Shown here one piece after another: positions 62,538-64,000 of a stretch of DNA of 64,000 nucleotides. The stretch lies in the NCBI GenBank assembly GCA_964396655.1, contig CAYNFP010000003.1:62001-126000 (forward strand). Direction: 5' to 3'. The first letter of the stretch is position 1. Each line of letters opens with the position of its first letter. The translations under genes were made by a program, and so were the position numbers. Below the pieces are notes generated by a model. That model made no database searches. It saw only the letters and a list, made by a program, of their open reading frames with translations, and was not told the origin of the DNA. Origin of the DNA: CAYNFP01 sp964396655. GTDB lineage: Bacteria; Bacillota_I; Bacilli_A; RF39; UBA660.

Positions 62538-62599
62538 ATTAACACACATCCTTTTAATAATATATAAATTTTACCATATTATAATATAAAATTAAATAA

Positions 62600-63442
62600 C
62601 TATAAAATAATTATAGATTTTATATTGTCTGTAATTAATCCATCATAATTAGAAATTTTTTGATTATCATAAGTAATTACTGTTATATTAGTATAATTTA
62701 TATTTAAATATTCAATTAGTTCTTTTATCATAATATTAGTTTTTGTTTTAACAATTTTTATTTGTTTTTTACCATAAACAACTGTAATAAATTTTTCACA
62801 AACTTTTTTATTATATTTTAATAAATAATATAAATTTAAAATATCATTTCCACTATAATTTACTATTTTATCACTAGTTAAAGCTTTGCCTGTAAATTTA
62901 ATATTTGGATAAATACCAGAATACATTTCTAAATATTCCTGACATTTATTATTATTAACAACTATATATGCCATATCTAAACTATATATTGTAATTAAAG
63001 CATCAATTGTCTCTAATATTTCATAATTCTTTTCAGATAATATAAATATATTTTCCATATTATTGTTTGTTACTGATAAATCTACAACCAAATATTTCTT
63101 ACCATTAAATTTACCCGATAAATTAAATGATTCTAATAATTCATTTGCTTCTTTTCTTTTATAAATGTCTATTCTTTCTTTACCACCATTTAATTTAAAT
63201 CTTTTATCTTTATAATCATTTTCAATAACTAAAGCGTCCATTGTTTTATTTTCAACATTAACTTTCCCAGCTCCTTTAATAATACCAGATATTGATGAAT
63301 ATATAATATTCCCATCATTAAGAGTTCCCAACTCTTCTCCACAATAAACTGTTTTATTTTTTCTTAAATTTAATTTTTCTAAAGTATCAAAGGGTATATA
63401 AACATAATTTGGTGTATAAAAAGATATATAATTATTCTCCAT
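62600..63442 (-). CDS. RnfC-like protein without the ferredoxin domain
   Basis: 280 residues. The N-terminal part resembles the RnfC barrel-sandwich hybrid domain: NYVYIPFDTLEKLNL, GTLNDGNIIYSSISGIIKG (about residue 39-57) and a following ALVIEND. A middle Rossmann-like part and an SLBB-like end (VYGKKQIKIVKTKTNIM) follow. It ends where RnfC would have its two [4Fe-4S] clusters, and no Cys pairs are present in the tail. So it is a truncated or repurposed RnfC relative; electron transfer by the usual route seems impossible. The rest of an Rnf complex is not in the window. Similarity is by eye, moderate confidence. Confidence 0.55.
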   Translation of the reverse strand: MENNYISFYTPNYVYIPFDTLEKLNLRKNKTVYCGEELGTLNDGNIIYSSISGIIKGAGKVNVENKTMDALVIENDYKDKRFKLNGGKERIDIYKRKEANELLESFNLSGKFNGKKYLVVDLSVTNNNMENIFILSEKNYEILETIDALITIYSLDMAYIVVNNNKCQEYLEMYSGIYPNIKFTGKALTSDKIVNYSGNDILNLYYLLKYNKKVCEKFITVVYGKKQIKIVKTKTNIMIKELIEYLNINYTNITVITYDNQKISNYDGLITDNIKSIIIL

Positions 63443-63467
63443 TTTATTTTACCTCTTATTCAATTAT

Positions 63468-63497
63468 AAAATAAAAAAGTATATTTTTGAATACTTT
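63468..63497 (-). terminator. Terminator of the right-edge gene
   Basis: AAAGTAT/ATACTTT stem with 8-nt loop and T-rich tract on the minus strand. Confidence 0.7.
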
Positions 63498-63520
63498 TTT
63501 TATTTTATCATAAAGTTTTA

Positions 63521-64000
63521 TTACCATTGTCTTACTAAGGCTATAGTTTCAAAAAGTTTACAATCACTAGGTTCAATTACTATTTTTGAATTATATAATT
63601 GTTTTTGCAGCTCCTTTAATAATAATATATATTTCTGGCGAGTAAATTCATAATTGGGATAAAGAGTAGAAAAAACATCACCAATGAAAAATGATAATTT
63701 ATATTTTTCTATGAGACTATAATCATCTTGAGAAAAAATTCCTCTTGAAATAACATAATCAAATTCTGTTGTTGTATCATCCATTTGAGGATAAGAATAT
63801 AAATGATGAAAAAATTTTTTAACACAATATGGTTTTTGACTATTATCAAAAAAATAATTATCTGCTTCTAAAGTTTTGGGAATATAAATTCCATTTTTGG
63901 TTAACCATCCATTTGCCCCAAAAGTCAAAGTTCTTTCTAATTCTCCATAAGTTACATTGGGAGACAGTAAAAAAGTTTTATAATAACTTTCATCAATATA
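63521..64000 (-). CDS. Protein of unknown function, C-terminal part (runs off right edge)
   Basis: 160 codons in the window, open to the right edge with no start inside the window. It is not the short 135-residue ORF that starts at a TTG: upstream codons YIDESYYKTFLLSPNVTYGE are in frame. Mixed alpha/beta protein with many aromatic residues (LTFGANGWLTKNGIYIPKTL, YPQMDDTTTEFDYVISRG). No family recognised. Ends before a terminator. Confidence 0.65.
   Translation of the reverse strand, partial: YIDESYYKTFLLSPNVTYGELERTLTFGANGWLTKNGIYIPKTLEADNYFFDNSQKPYCVKKFFHHLYSYPQMDDTTTEFDYVISRGIFSQDDYSLIEKYKLSFFIGDVFSTLYPNYEFTRQKYILLLKELQKQLYNSKIVIEPSDCKLFETIALVRQW

Noticed and set aside
1..64000. tRNA, rRNA, tmRNA, IS elements or CRISPR arrays
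   Set aside because: None recognised on either strand; no transposase motif or GGTTCGAATCC-type tRNA arm was found by eye. Short tRNAs could be missed.
1..64000. Use of genetic code 4 (TGA = Trp) as in many mollicutes
   Set aside because: The RHS gene ends at a TGA with an unrelated sequence after it, and Trp is encoded by TGG in the conserved genes checked; this is supportive but not exhaustive.

Overview
The window is strongly A+T-rich and carries genes of an anaerobic, low-GC Firmicute. Markers are Gram-positive type PolC, RecU next to a class A penicillin-binding protein, DnaD, SepF, DivIVA, SpoIVA, glycyl-tRNA synthetase of the single-chain type, T-box leaders and a three-subunit [FeFe] hydrogenase. 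Small intergenic spaces, a single HU protein and the gene mix suggest a small-genome, gut-type relative of the Bacilli/Mollicutes border (an uncultured RF39- or Erysipelotrichia-like lineage). That placement is inference. TGA appears to be a stop codon (it ends the large RHS gene). Nearly all genes lie on the minus strand.

Left part (1-6500): the 5' part of polC, then the hydC-hydB-hydA operon for NAD(P)H/ferredoxin-linked hydrogen metabolism, then a KilA-N gene broken by a G-run frameshift. Accessory region (6580-18400): an RHS fragment, a two-TM small protein, a 2025-residue RHS protein with a unique C-terminal domain, a phage-type small regulator whose start codon reads ATA, and a phage tail-collar fibre. 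Next to these is a bacteriocin operon (C39-peptidase ABC exporter plus two double-glycine-leader peptides) and a divergent alpha/beta hydrolase.

Core region (18470-54850): argS, an MMPL-type exporter fused to a secreted domain, tsf-rpsB, recU-ponA, nth-dnaD-cca, hup, a possible structured RNA, a DUF3800 gene, spoIVA, trmL, a DUF2207/lemA pair, pheST behind a T-box, frr, ppdK, a Xer recombinase, a DUF1016 nuclease, comEA-comEC, and ileS behind a T-box. Several operons have clear sigma-70-like promoters and intrinsic terminators, listed below.

Right part (55100-64000): the normally conserved sepF...divIVA-ileS division neighbourhood is split by about 5 kb holding seven related membrane/coiled-coil genes. 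They consist of one founder-like gene plus a tandemly duplicated three-gene unit (D-B-A, D-B-A). A different member is broken in each copy, leaving one intact A and one intact B. Beyond sepF lie glyS, an RnfC-like protein without its ferredoxin part, and a partial unknown gene running off the right edge.

The most unusual signals are three. One is a promoter-like element AAAGAGT-N15-CTTATAAT with identical spacing before comEA, the bacteriocin exporter and the KilA-N gene (with a near match before a fourth gene). The second is the duplicated coiled-coil cluster in the division locus. The third is the RHS/tail-fibre/bacteriocin accessory island with RHS debris nearby.
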